Positions 13,763 to 22,072 of a DNA stretch of 32,903 nucleotides are shown piece by piece (within the stretch, counting starts at the first letter, position 1; each line of letters starts with the position of its first letter). Source of the DNA: Rhodococcus sp. EPR-157 (GTDB lineage Bacteria > Actinomycetota > Actinomycetes > Mycobacteriales > Mycobacteriaceae); contig NZ_LVCV01000234.1 in assembly GCF_001647195.1 (NCBI RefSeq), positions 1-32,903 on the forward strand, given 5' to 3'. Below the pieces are notes generated by a model. The model saw nothing but the letters and a program-made list of their open reading frames with translations. It was not told the origin of the DNA and did not search any database. Position numbers and translations under genes: made by a program.

Positions 13763-14899
13763 TCATGCGCTGAGGTACCCGGGCACCGGGGCGCCGTCGA
13801 GAAAATGCTCGACGGCTGCGCGTGCGGCCACTGGGCCGACCAGGTTTCCTGTTCCGTTGTATCCGCCGAGGGCGATGACGCCGTCGTCCACGGTGGTGCA
13901 GAGTGGACGGCCGTCCTCGGTGAAGCCGACCGACGCGGCCCACCTCTTGGTCACCTTCACCGGGTGCCCTGCCATCGACTGCGCTACCGATTCGATGTGC
14001 CGTTGCACTGCAGCCGTCGGTTCGTCCGAGTCGGTCCATTCGTCGTCGGCGAACAGGTCGCGACCGCCGCCGACGTAGAACCGCCCCTCGCGGTCCTGTT
14101 GCGCGTAGTCGTATCCCCAGCGGCCGTACACCGGGCACGGAAGGCGACGCGAAAGAACGGGCTCGGTCGCGAGCATCTGCAGTCTCGCCGTTCGTATTCG
14201 ACCTTGTAGCTGAGGGAAAATTCTGTCGAGCTTTCCATCCACTGCGACTATCACGAACGCCGCACTCACAGACCCGTTTCGGGTCTCGACGCAACCGGAT
14301 CGAATGGACGTGACAGGGGAGTGTTCGAACAGTTGGGCGCGTAGGCGGAGCTGCGAAGCAAGTCCGAGCGCGCGGCGGGCAGGGTTCATGACCGCATCGT
14401 CGGGAAGGAAGATGCCCTGACCCAGTTCGTCGTCGTAGGTCTCTGCCGCGATGCCGTGCTCGCCCAGAACCCGCGACAAGGTGCGGCAGTCAAACAACTC
14501 CGCATCGTCGGTGTTTCCGGGTAGTCCGGCGAGTCTGATCGACCCGGTCCGCCGGATGACGCTCGAACCGAGCTTGGCTTCCAGTGAATCGATCTCCTCG
14601 AGCGTCTTGCGGTACAGCTCGACAGCAACCCCGCCCCAGGACTCGACTGCGGAATGGAGAAAGGTCGCAGGACCACCGCGCAAGAACCCGCCGTTTCTGC
14701 CGGCGGCCCCCGCTGCAGTGCGTCCGGCGTCTATCGCGACCACGTCGAGACCACGGCAGACGAGTGCATCCACCGCTGCGAGCCCGGAACCACCCAGTCC
14801 GACGACGCACGCGTCGGCCGTCACGGCGTCGTCGAGTACAGGTAGCCCGGCCCACGAGGACACGATCGGGTCGTCATCCCACGCCGGTCTGTTGCTCAC
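13763..14899 (-). CDS. FAD-dependent amine/amino-acid oxidoreductase (DadA family)
   Basis: The 378-residue product has the FAD dinucleotide fold at its start (CVVGLGGSG, residues 32-39), then IDAGRTAAGAAGRNGGFLRG, and a C-terminal RWAASVGFTEDGRPL with a final FAD-contacting GGYNGTGNLVGP. This is the glycine/D-amino-acid oxidase-like family, close in style to gamma-glutamylputrescine oxidoreductases. I use the GTG at 14899, because it overlaps the stop of the upstream membrane-protein gene (GTGA) and gives the usual N-terminus. The longer frame to 15085 only reads through that gene. The substrate is unknown. It ends 13 bp from the sirtuin stop, convergent with it. Confidence 0.85.
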   Translation of the reverse strand: MSNRPAWDDDPIVSSWAGLPVLDDAVTADACVVGLGGSGLAAVDALVCRGLDVVAIDAGRTAAGAAGRNGGFLRGGPATFLHSAVESWGGVAVELYRKTLEEIDSLEAKLGSSVIRRTGSIRLAGLPGNTDDAELFDCRTLSRVLGEHGIAAETYDDELGQGIFLPDDAVMNPARRALGLASQLRLRAQLFEHSPVTSIRSGCVETRNGSVSAAFVIVAVDGKLDRIFPQLQGRIRTARLQMLATEPVLSRRLPCPVYGRWGYDYAQQDREGRFYVGGGRDLFADDEWTDSDEPTAAVQRHIESVAQSMAGHPVKVTKRWAASVGFTEDGRPLCTTVDDGVIALGGYNGTGNLVGPVAARAAVEHFLDGAPVPGYLSA

Positions 14900-15480
14900 T
14901 CGAACTCGAGCCTCATCGACCTGGCTGCGAAGTGCAGCAGGAGCACGAATCCACCGATCGACACCACTACCGGCAACCAGACCACGAAGGACATCAGCAC
15001 GGCCACATCCTCGTACGCCACAACGTATATCGCGATGAAGCTCGTGGCGAGAATGCAGAACAGGACGTGAAACGCCAGCATCCACCGCTCGAAGAAGAAA
15101 CCGACGAACATTCCGATCTCGATGAAGAATGCAGTCTTACCCAGGGTGATCTCGGGTGGGAAGTCGGCCACGATCGTCGCCGCGAAGATCGCGATGTTCG
15201 CGATCACCACGAACGCGAATGCCTGGTTGAGCGTCGGCCAGGGTCCGACCAGCCAGAACAGTCCCATGATGTACGCCGCGATCATCGACGTCCACTGGAC
15301 AGCCGTGGGGATGGGGGTCGTGGCTCCATAGCCAAATCCAATTTCCAGGGTGACGACCAGTGCCATGCTGAGAGTTGCAAGCGCGACGACCTTCTTGACG
15401 ATCCCCTGCACAGCCAGGGAGGACATCAAGTCCACTCCCCATTGGTAGTGCTCTTCGGAGGACGCGACCGCACTGCTCAT
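14896..15480 (-). CDS. Multi-spanning membrane protein coupled to the FAD oxidoreductase
   Basis: It has 194 residues with about six hydrophobic segments (VVALATLSMALVVTLEIGF, SMIAAYIMGLFWLVG, FVVIANIAIFAATIV, FFIEIGMFVGFFF, MLAFHVLFCILATSFIAIYV, LPVVVSIGGFVLLLHF). The start at 15480 has an AGGGG-type ribosome site. It resembles stand-alone six-helix sensor or channel modules, but I recognise no named family. Its stop overlaps the GTG of the oxidoreductase gene, so the two proteins are made together. Transport of the oxidoreductase's substrate or anchoring at the membrane would make sense. Confidence 0.75.
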   Translation of the reverse strand: MSSAVASSEEHYQWGVDLMSSLAVQGIVKKVVALATLSMALVVTLEIGFGYGATTPIPTAVQWTSMIAAYIMGLFWLVGPWPTLNQAFAFVVIANIAIFAATIVADFPPEITLGKTAFFIEIGMFVGFFFERWMLAFHVLFCILATSFIAIYVVAYEDVAVLMSFVVWLPVVVSIGGFVLLLHFAARSMRLEFE

Positions 15481-15670
15481 GTTTCACCCCTTGTCGATGT
15501 CCTTACCGATTCAAGCACAGTGATCCCGGCGCTGACCGGGTATTGCTTCGATACGACCAGCCTCGAACTGCTCGCCCCAGCTGGGAGAGAATATTCGTAA
15601 CATGTTGTGCGGGTACAGGATTCATGGCCCGAAGGCTGGTTCTCGACCCCGAGCAGGCCAGCTCCGACGA

Positions 15671-16570
15671 TCAGGCGCGGGTCAGGGCGTCGGCGATCAC
15701 TGCCAGTGCCCGACGGCCTTCTGGAATCGGCAGCAACGGATAGACGTGCAACATCTCCGACGCTTCGTGATAGTGCAACGGAGCACCGATCGACCGGCAG
15801 GCGTTCACAAGCGATCGGGCATCCGCGTTGGCAATATCCCGGGTACCGCTGAAGAGCGACATCGGCGCAAGACCGTGCAGATCACCGCGAAGCGGACTGA
15901 CCCGAGGGTCGTCGACCGGGAGGTCACCTCGATAGAGTTCACCGGCAAGCTTGGTTCCCGGCACCGCCAGCCATGGATCACGGGGTGCGATCTTCTCGAT
16001 CTCGGGGTCGGTCATCGCGACGTCCAACCACGGCGAGATCAACACGATGTGTGCAACCGACGCGACACCAGCGTCGCGAAGTTGCTGCGCCACAGCGAGC
16101 GCCATGCCGCCGCCGGCCGAATCGCCCATGAGTACGACGTGTTCGCATCCGAACTCGATTGTCACGGACTCGGCGATCTCCGCGGCGCGTGCGACGGTCG
16201 TCGCCGCTGTCTTTGTCGGGGCCAAGGGATAGATCGGTACCACGAACGTCGTGTCTGCGGCAGCTGCGAGTTTCGCGATCGTTCGCCAGTGGGTTCCGGT
16301 TATCTCGGCGATGTACGCGCCGCCGTGGAAGTACACGCTCGCGCGTGTGGGCGTCGAATCACGAGGGGAGATGCGGTACACCGGCCATCCCGACGCGTCG
16401 TCACGTGTCACCGCGACTTTGTTCGTGACCGAACGCGGTGGTTCGTACGACGCCGGCGCCGCGAGTGTCTTGTCGATCTGTGCCGACGTGCGGTCGACCG
16501 AACCGAATCGGCGTTTGGATCCCCGCAACCGAATCGCGAGGGGCATCAGGCGGGCGGCAAGACTGGTCAC
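15671..16570 (-). CDS. Alpha/beta hydrolase, hormone-sensitive-lipase (HSL) family esterase
   Basis: The 299-residue product has the HSL signature VYFHGGAY (HGG at 82-84, oxyanion hole), the nucleophile Ser151 in GDSAGGG, the acid at about Asp245 (SGTRDIANAD) and His275 (MLHVYPLLP). It would hydrolyse short- to medium-chain esters in the cytoplasm or at the membrane; there is no signal peptide. The start is a GTG at 16570, as no upstream ATG exists in frame. The hairpin at 16603-16634 insulates it from the gene to the right. Confidence 0.9.
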   Translation of the reverse strand: MTSLAARLMPLAIRLRGSKRRFGSVDRTSAQIDKTLAAPASYEPPRSVTNKVAVTRDDASGWPVYRISPRDSTPTRASVYFHGGAYIAEITGTHWRTIAKLAAAADTTFVVPIYPLAPTKTAATTVARAAEIAESVTIEFGCEHVVLMGDSAGGGMALAVAQQLRDAGVASVAHIVLISPWLDVAMTDPEIEKIAPRDPWLAVPGTKLAGELYRGDLPVDDPRVSPLRGDLHGLAPMSLFSGTRDIANADARSLVNACRSIGAPLHYHEASEMLHVYPLLPIPEGRRALAVIADALTRA

Positions 16571-16602
16571 CCAGTCACTATTTCACGGGTGGAACGACAC
16601 GA

Positions 16603-16634
16603 ACGAGGCCCCGCACTCAAGTGCGGGGCCTCGT
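16603..16634. terminator. Strong hairpin terminator
   Basis: Arms of 14 bp (ACGAGGCCCCGCAC and its exact complement) surround the loop TCAA. It follows the stop of the leftward DUF6131 gene. It shares the stem core GGCCCCGCACTCA with the terminator at 31181-31213. No T-run follows, as is usual in actinobacteria. Confidence 0.8.
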
Positions 16635-16655
16635 CGAATGTCCACTACCGGTGGA

Positions 16656-16811
16656 TCAATAGAAAGTCTTACGTCCGCCCACCGCGCGACCGGTTGCGCC
16701 GAGGATGGTCAGGATTGCGCCGACGACGACAAGAATGATGCCGATCGTGGTCAAGATGCTGATCGATGCAAAATAGCCGATCAGGGCGAGGATGATTCCC
16801 AGGACGATCAC
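16656..16811 (-). CDS. DUF6131-type small membrane protein (51 aa)
   Basis: I use the GTG at 16811, with AGG eight bases upstream, giving a start of VIVLGIILALIGYFA. It consists of two hydrophobic helices (ILALIGYFASISI and IGIILVVVGAILTILG) followed by GRAVGGRKTFY. This size, hydropathy and the GRAVGGR tail fit the DUF6131 family of actinobacteria. The frame upstream to 16934 is Arg-rich and not like the family. Function unknown. Confidence 0.75.
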   Translation of the reverse strand: MIVLGIILALIGYFASISILTTIGIILVVVGAILTILGATGRAVGGRKTFY

Positions 16812-17122
16812 TGTCTTACCTTCTTTCGATTTTGGGTGTCGCTGTCGCGACATCCGCCGACCTACGTTCGTTGATCGCCGAACTCTCACTGCGTACCCGG
16901 GGCGTTCCTCGAATGGACGAAAACGCCACGACACTCCGAGTCTGGAGCGCCGGGCAATTGGAACTACCCCGACAATCCGGGTTCGAAACGTTCGCTACTA
17001 CCGACATTCATGGATCGAGTAGGTAAAAGTGATGCGAGCTGGTATTCCTTACTCATGCAGCGAGGGGCACCAGGGTTGAACACGCGGCTGGACCTCCCGC
17101 CGGAGAGCCCTTTCCGTGCACC
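16812..17122. other. 311-bp intergenic region
   Basis: It holds the promoters for the leftward DUF6131 gene and the rightward PAS-ANTAR gene. A rightward open frame (16832-17026, with an internal ATG at 16913) reads plausibly but has no ribosome site or recognisable domain, so it is not called as a gene. Confidence 0.4.
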
Positions 17123-17791
17123 GTGGGTACTTTCGCATTCGACATGGTGAACGGCGTGTTGTCCTGGTCGGACGCGCTGTTCGGAATCTACGGCTACGAG
17201 GTGGACGAGGTCACGCCGACGAAAGACCTGCTGTTGGATGCGTGCCACCCCGACGATCGTGCGCAGGCAGCGGCCGTGATGTCGGCGACGCTCGCGTCCG
17301 GCATCGGGTGCGTCAATGCGCTCCGCATCATCACCCCGTCGAACGACGTCAGGCATATCGTCTTCGTGGGCAGTGGAATCAAGGACTCGAACGGGGTAAC
17401 GGTCGAGATGTCCGGCTACGTCGTCGATGTCAGTCGAACGACGAATACGGTCGTGGCGGAGAGTGTGCAAGACGCGGTGGAGACCGTCGTTGCCTCCCGT
17501 GGGGTGATCGAGCAGGCGAAAGGCGCGTTGATGTTGGCATTCTGCGTCGACGCAGACACTGCGTTCGGTGTTCTGTCGTGGCAATCTCAGATGCACAACG
17601 TCAAACTGCGGTCGCTTGCGGAACAAGTGATGCTCGACCTGCATGGCTCCGATCCACTCGACGGCGACCTCCGCGCCAATGTCAGTCATCTCATTCTCAC
17701 TGCGCACGAACGCGTACCCGGCGTCTGCACGCAGCGACAAGCGCCCCCGCCCGAGGGCGGAGGCGCTTGGCACGATGTCTGCTGCGGCTGA
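17123..17791 (+). CDS. PAS-ANTAR signalling protein
   Basis: The N-terminal part (about residues 1-105) is a PAS fold (FDMVNGVLSWSDALFGIYGY, then HPDDRAQA). The C-terminal part (about 125-185) is an ANTAR domain (GVIEQAKGALMLAF, then AFGVLSWQSQ and LRSLAEQVM). ANTAR binds paired hairpins in RNA leaders to prevent termination, so this is a probable sensor-controlled antiterminator. The start is a GTG at 17123; no strong ribosome site precedes it, and the frame is open upstream to 17033 without another standard start. The last residues, after about LTAHERVPG, are low-complexity and overlap a hairpin. Confidence 0.8.
   Translation: MGTFAFDMVNGVLSWSDALFGIYGYEVDEVTPTKDLLLDACHPDDRAQAAAVMSATLASGIGCVNALRIITPSNDVRHIVFVGSGIKDSNGVTVEMSGYVVDVSRTTNTVVAESVQDAVETVVASRGVIEQAKGALMLAFCVDADTAFGVLSWQSQMHNVKLRSLAEQVMLDLHGSDPLDGDLRANVSHLILTAHERVPGVCTQRQAPPPEGGGAWHDVCCG
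17739..17768. terminator. GC-rich hairpin overlapping the 3' end of the PAS-ANTAR gene
   Basis: Two 14-base arms (17739-17752 and 17755-17768) pair with a single mismatch around GA. It stands between the convergent PAS-ANTAR and dps genes and probably ends both transcripts, although it lies inside the last codons of the former. Confidence 0.6.
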
Positions 17792-17796
17792 GCGTT

Positions 17797-18345
17797 TCAG
17801 CCTGCGTTGTTTGCCGCTTCGTTCTCGCTCTTCGCTCCCGACGTGGAGAGCTGACCGCCCGAATTCTCCAGGTGTGCGCGGACGAACCAGTGGAACAGCT
17901 CCAGTTGCCCGCTCTGACCGATCAACAGATCCTCGGTGACCGGGTCGATGTCGCCGATCTCTTCGATCGCCTTGCGGGTGTCACCGATTACGCCGACGTA
18001 GACGAGGTCGAGTGCGCCGAGGTGCTCGATGGCGGTCGCACGGCCGATCGAGTAGTCGTCCCAGGTGCGTCCGTCGACGATGGTTCCTGGGGTTCCGTGG
18101 GCGGAGGAACCGAGGGTGGCGATCCGCTCTGCAATCTCGTCGGCGAATCCGCGCACTGCCTCGACCTGTGGGTCCAGCATCTCGTGGACCGAGATGAAGT
18201 TGGGCCCCACGACGTTCCAGTGAATGTGCTTGAGAGTCAGGTGCAGATCGTTGTACGCGTTCAGCCGATCTTGCAGGCGCGCGGCGATGCGCGCGCCCTC
18301 GTCGGTGCTCAATCCGGGCACGGTGTAGGAATTCGAATTGCTCAT
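17797..18345 (-). CDS. dps: Dps-family ferritin (DNA protection during starvation)
   Basis: The 182-residue product has the inter-subunit ferroxidase motif intact: His42 in KHIHWNVVGP, His54 and Asp58 in FISVHEMLDPQ, and later Glu70 region FADEIAERI. Dps dodecamers oxidise and store iron with H2O2 and coat DNA in stress. The C-terminal tail is polar (STSGAKSENEAANNAG) and may be the DNA-contacting part. There is no ribosome site in front of the ATG at 18345, and a SigF/SigB-like promoter sits only about 10 bases upstream, suggesting a leaderless stress transcript. Confidence 0.92.
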   Translation of the reverse strand: MSNSNSYTVPGLSTDEGARIAARLQDRLNAYNDLHLTLKHIHWNVVGPNFISVHEMLDPQVEAVRGFADEIAERIATLGSSAHGTPGTIVDGRTWDDYSIGRATAIEHLGALDLVYVGVIGDTRKAIEEIGDIDPVTEDLLIGQSGQLELFHWFVRAHLENSGGQLSTSGAKSENEAANNAG

Positions 18346-18353
18346 GACACACG

Positions 18354-18392
18354 GCTACCCGGGGTGGCTTCGTGCGAAACACCCCGGGTAGC
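18354..18392 (-). promoter_or_regulatory. Hairpin between terC and dps containing a SigF/SigB-like promoter
   Basis: A perfect 13-bp inverted repeat (arms 18354-18366 and 18380-18392) lies 12 bp past the terC stop and can terminate that gene. Read leftward it also contains GTTT, a 16-base spacer and GGGTAG, close to the SigF/SigB-type consensus. The -10 element ends about nine bases before the dps ATG. Both roles may coexist. Confidence 0.55.
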
Positions 18393-18403
18393 GGACGTAC
18401 GTC

Positions 18404-19453
18404 TTACTTCTGTTCCGAGTCCTTCGTCAGGCTCGGGGTCGCTGCGTCGACGGCACCGGCACCGGCATCTGTATCGGTACCAGTGTGCTCGGCGACAGTG
18501 GCGTCGCCTGCGTCGGATTCTTCCTTCGGCGGCTTCTTCAGGCTCAGGATGATCGAGCCTGCAAGAACTCCGATGATCACCACCAGGCTGACCACCGACG
18601 GGATTTCCGGGATGGACGTGCTGATCACCTTGTGGCTGGCCTGCAGAATCAGCTTGACGCCGATGAATCCCAGGATGATCGCAAGACCCTTGGACAGGTA
18701 GTGGAACTTGTCGAGCAGCCCGGAGAGCAGGAAGTACAGGGCGCGCAGTCCGAGGATTGCGAACGCGTTCGAGGAGTACACGATGAACGGGTCGTCACTG
18801 ACCGCGAGAACGGCGGGAACGCTGTCCACGGCGAAGACGAGGTCGGCTGCTTCGATGGCAACGACCACGGCGAGCAACGGAGTCGCGACGCGCTTGCCGG
18901 CCTCCTTGACGAAGAACTTGGTGCCGTCGTACTCGTCGCGGACCGGGATGACCTTGCGGAGTAGTCGCACGGCGATCGACTGGCTCGGATCGTACGAGTC
19001 CTCCTCGTCCTTCATCAGCTTCCACGCGCTGTAGAGAAGAATCGCGGCGAAGACGAACAGAACGACGGTGAACTTGCTGACGATCGCCACGCCGGCCGCG
19101 AGGAAGATACCGCGGAAGACGAGAGCGCCGATGACGCCGAAGAACAGCACTCGGTGCTGGTATTCGCGGGGGACCTTGAAGTACCCGAAGATCAGCGCGA
19201 ACACGAAGAGGTTGTCGACGGACAAACTCTTCTCGAGCAGCCAGGCGGTGGTGTATTCGACGCCCGCCGTGGTGCCGAGGGTGGCGAAGACGACTCCGCC
19301 GAAGATCAGTGCGACGCCGACCCACAGTGCGCTCCACCAGGCGGCTTCCTTGAAACCGATGATGTGAGCGCCGCGGTGGGCGAGAAGGTCGATGGCCAGG
19401 AGGATGACGACGACGGCGGCGAAGGCCGCCCATGCCCATACCGGGACGTTCAT
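18404..19453 (-). CDS. TerC-family integral membrane protein
   Basis: The product has 349 residues and about nine membrane helices. The family signature is present: LLEKSLSVDNLFVFALIFGY with the conserved acidic and Asn residues, RVLFFGVIGALVFRGIF, then AVVVAIEAADLVFAVDSVPA and LGLRALYFLLSGLLDKF. TerC/Alx proteins are linked to manganese export and tellurite resistance, and to metalation of secreted proteins. The C-terminus (from about 305) is a disordered, Asp/Thr/Ala-rich tail. Its ATG overlaps the stop of a 51-residue upstream ORF (ATGA). I looked for a yybP-ykoY manganese riboswitch upstream and could not recognise one by eye. Confidence 0.92.
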   Translation of the reverse strand: MNVPVWAWAAFAAVVVILLAIDLLAHRGAHIIGFKEAAWWSALWVGVALIFGGVVFATLGTTAGVEYTTAWLLEKSLSVDNLFVFALIFGYFKVPREYQHRVLFFGVIGALVFRGIFLAAGVAIVSKFTVVLFVFAAILLYSAWKLMKDEEDSYDPSQSIAVRLLRKVIPVRDEYDGTKFFVKEAGKRVATPLLAVVVAIEAADLVFAVDSVPAVLAVSDDPFIVYSSNAFAILGLRALYFLLSGLLDKFHYLSKGLAIILGFIGVKLILQASHKVISTSIPEIPSVVSLVVIIGVLAGSIILSLKKPPKEESDAGDATVAEHTGTDTDAGAGAVDAATPSLTKDSEQK

Positions 19454-19605
19454 CGGCGAGTGTCCTTACTCGTCAGCCGAGACCCGAGGCTCTTCAACTT
19501 GGCCTGGTTCTCGGGTTTGGTGGCGTACGCACGTGCTTGTGCAATCAGCTTCTTACCCTGTGGGCTGCGGGAGAACACCTGCAGCTTCTGTATCAATGAC
19601 GCCAT
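19450..19605 (-). CDS. Small basic protein (51 aa) translationally coupled to terC
   Basis: The ATG at 19605 follows AAAGGAG at nine bases. The chain (MASLIQKLQVFSRSPQGKKL, then IAQARAYATKPENQAKLKSL and a short tail) is helical and Lys/Arg/Gln-rich. Its TGA overlaps the terC ATG, so it is the first gene of the terC operon. Small helical proteins with a SPQGKKLI-type motif occur in actinobacteria, but I cannot assign a function. An accessory or leader role for TerC is likely. Upstream, 19606-19759 is a promoter region with no gene. Confidence 0.7.
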   Translation of the reverse strand: MASLIQKLQVFSRSPQGKKLIAQARAYATKPENQAKLKSLGSRLTSKDTRR

Positions 19606-19759
19606 GAAACGGTGCTCCTTTCGAACGACGATGTGGAGCGGCGGTCGAGCGGCCGCGATTACTCCAGTGTGCCTGTTGTGAATGCGGCAGTCATCGTCGG
19701 ATGTCGGACATGTATGCCCGTTTTCGATTGCCGGACCCCGGCAACCAACGGGCCGATCT

Positions 19760-20944
19760 TCAGTCGGCGGTCGGCCAGCCTAAAAGTCGAGCACCGTATA
19801 CAGCCGTTTGCAGAGCGAATCGCTCGCTCGGTTCGTTCACATCGTGGCCGGTCAGCTCCGCTACTCGCGCGAGGCGGTAGGTGACGGCCCGAACCGACAG
19901 GTGCATCGACCGTGCGGTCATCGCTGAGTTTCCGCCGGTGCCGAAGTACGTGAACAAGGTGTCCAGCAGGGGTTCGGCTCCGCCTCTCGCCGACAGCAGC
20001 GGTGTCAACACCGTCTGCACGAGATCGGTGATCGCCGGTCGATCGTCCAACAACACTCGGTAGACAAGAAGCTCACGTGCGTCGACCACCGGTGTATCGA
20101 GCCCGAGCTTGGCTGCGAGATCGAGCGCATCGAGGGCTTCCCGATACGACGACGCAACGCCGGTCACACTGGGGCCGGTCCGTCCGACGCCGATTCTTCG
20201 GACCCACCCGGTCGTATCGTTGCGTCTCTCGGTCGCAGTGCGAACTCGATCGACAACGTATTCGACGGCGGTGCGATCAGGCGCCGCGAACACGACGACC
20301 AACCGACCTTCCTTGCTGGCGACCAAGGTTTCCGAATCGGCCTTCCGGCCTTCGACCGCCCGCTCGACATCGGTGATCACGGCACCGCCGTCGGTGAACG
20401 GTGTCGATGCGGCCACCACGACCACGGCATGTGGGCCGCTCAGATCCAGCCCGAAGTTCTCGGCACGCCCCATCACCCCTGCGATGTCGGCACTGCCGGA
20501 GAGCACATCGTCGACGAACTCCCGCCGCGCAGACACCTCCGCTCGAACGAGGGTCCGGCGCGCGAGCTGAAAACCCTCGGTGAGTTCGGCTACCGCATCG
20601 TCGACGGCATGCAACATGACCTCGCCCGCGGTGACGACGGCGTTCGGGTTTCGTTCCGCATCGACGACCGCCGGGAGCGTCCTCCACAACCGCCACGCCG
20701 AGGACAGATACAGATCGAGAAGTGCGCGAAGAGCGACGCCCTGGAGCGCGGCTGCGTCGCCATGCGTACGCAGAGTGCGAAGTTGCCGCCTCGACAGTGG
20801 CCGGCCGTCGGCTACCGCAGACGTCAATACGTCGAGGAAGTCGCCCAGGAGATCGGTGGACAGTCCGCCCGCATCCTCGGCGGCGAGATCGGCCACACGA
20901 CCTCGAGTTTCGTCGCCCGCAGCCGCAGCGGAATCAGGTGTCAT
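19760..20944 (-). CDS. PucR-family transcriptional regulator
   Basis: The 394-residue product has the CdaR/PucR layout: a helical N-terminal region (about 1-140), a GGDEF-like regulatory middle domain (about 165-280, GPHAVVVVAAS, later VRRIGVGRTGPS), and a C-terminal PucR helix-turn-helix (LLDTLFTYFGTGGNSAMTAR, then AVTYRLARVAELTG). Such proteins activate catabolism of purines, amino acids or polyamines in response to their substrate. It lies 19 bp behind the agmatinase-family gene on the same strand, so it probably forms an operon with it and controls the arginine/guanidino cluster. Confidence 0.88.
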   Translation of the reverse strand: MTPDSAAAAGDETRGRVADLAAEDAGGLSTDLLGDFLDVLTSAVADGRPLSRRQLRTLRTHGDAAALQGVALRALLDLYLSSAWRLWRTLPAVVDAERNPNAVVTAGEVMLHAVDDAVAELTEGFQLARRTLVRAEVSARREFVDDVLSGSADIAGVMGRAENFGLDLSGPHAVVVVAASTPFTDGGAVITDVERAVEGRKADSETLVASKEGRLVVVFAAPDRTAVEYVVDRVRTATERRNDTTGWVRRIGVGRTGPSVTGVASSYREALDALDLAAKLGLDTPVVDARELLVYRVLLDDRPAITDLVQTVLTPLLSARGGAEPLLDTLFTYFGTGGNSAMTARSMHLSVRAVTYRLARVAELTGHDVNEPSERFALQTAVYGARLLGWPTAD

Positions 20945-20963
20945 CGAGCACCATGATAGGTGT

Positions 20964-21950
20964 TCAGCGGTTCAAGGCCAGGACCGACAGAAGTTCGTAC
21001 GCGACGTGCGCCGCAGCGATACCGGTGATTTCGGCGTGGTCGTAGGCAGGAGCAACTTCGACGATGTCGGCGCCCACCACATTCAGCCCGACGAGTCCGC
21101 GCAGCGTGTTCAGCAGTTCTCGAGATGTAATGCCGCCGGCCTCGGGGGTTCCGGTACCGGGTGCATGGGCTGGGTCGAGCACGTCGATGTCGACCGAGAC
21201 GTAGACGGGTCCTGTGTCCAGACGGGCCCGCATTCGATCGACGATGCTCGCAACACCGTCGTATTCGTAGTCGTCGGACCTGATCACCTGGAAGCCGAGC
21301 ACTCGGTCGTCCTCGAGGTCCTTTTCGCTGTAGAGCGGCCCGCGAATACCGATGTGCTGGGAGCGTTCCAAGTCGATCAGGCCTTCTTCGCTCGCGCGCC
21401 GGAACGGGGTCCCGTGCGTGTAGGGGGCGCCGAAGTAGGTGTCCCAGGTGTCGAGATGCGCGTCGAAATGCAGCACGGCCACGGGGCCGTGATCGCGAGC
21501 CAGCGATCGGAGGATGGGGAGCGCGATCGTATGGTCACCACTGAGAGTGAGGACGGACGAGCCATCGGCGCGGAGGCCCGTGATCGCGGATTCGACGGTC
21601 GCGAGGGCTTCGGCGATGTCGAAGGGGTTGACGCCGATGTCGCCGAAATCTGCCACCTGTTGGTTGGCGAACGGTGACACCTTCAGCGCAGGGTTGTACG
21701 GACGTAGCAATTTCGACGACGCGCGAATGTGGCTCGGACCGAACCGAGCTCCCGGTCGGTAGCTGACACCGGAATCGAAAGGTACACCGAGAATGGTGAC
21801 GTCGGCCCGCGACACCTCGTCGAGACGCGGAAGGCGCCCGAACGTGGTTGGCTCGGCATAGCGCGGCACCTTGGTGGCGTCGACAGGACCAACAGGGCTG
21901 GCAGGACCAACAGGGCCGGCAGGACCGGCGGGTGAATCCGGGGTGCTCAT
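20964..21950 (-). CDS. Ureohydrolase of the agmatinase/guanidinobutyrase family
   Basis: The 328-residue product is a binuclear Mn2+ enzyme releasing urea from a guanidino compound. The metal ligands are all present: His140 in [10 protein letters not shown], Asp163, His165 and Asp167 in [10 protein letters not shown], Asp254 and Asp256 in SVDIDVLDP. Annotation pipelines would call it SpeB (agmatinase). The neighbouring amidase and amino-acid monooxygenase point rather to 4-guanidinobutyrase. The first 25 residues are a Gly-Pro-Ala/Val collagen-like repeat coded by a tandem DNA repeat, not part of the enzyme fold. It is divergent from the XRE-cupin gene (122-bp shared control region). Confidence 0.88.
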   Translation of the reverse strand: MSTPDSPAGPAGPVGPASPVGPVDATKVPRYAEPTTFGRLPRLDEVSRADVTILGVPFDSGVSYRPGARFGPSHIRASSKLLRPYNPALKVSPFANQQVADFGDIGVNPFDIAEALATVESAITGLRADGSSVLTLSGDHTIALPILRSLARDHGPVAVLHFDAHLDTWDTYFGAPYTHGTPFRRASEEGLIDLERSQHIGIRGPLYSEKDLEDDRVLGFQVIRSDDYEYDGVASIVDRMRARLDTGPVYVSVDIDVLDPAHAPGTGTPEAGGITSRELLNTLRGLVGLNVVGADIVEVAPAYDHAEITGIAAAHVAYELLSVLALNR

Positions 21951-22072
21951 CTTCCGCTTCTTTCGTCGAAGGTGACTCGCATTCGATTGTGAGCGTCGTC
22001 GCGGTCGACCGACTTGTCAACTACTGTTTCCTCACGCGATACTCGTGGTGCACGGCGGAAGGAGGGACGACG

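Noticed and set aside
16832-17026. 64-codon rightward frame in the DUF6131/PAS-ANTAR gap
   Set aside because: Reads plausibly but has no ribosome site, no recognisable domain and an equally open opposite frame.
19606-19759. Manganese (yybP-ykoY) riboswitch before the terC operon
   Set aside because: Family knowledge suggested it, but no matching conserved loops could be recognised by eye; a covariance-model search would decide.
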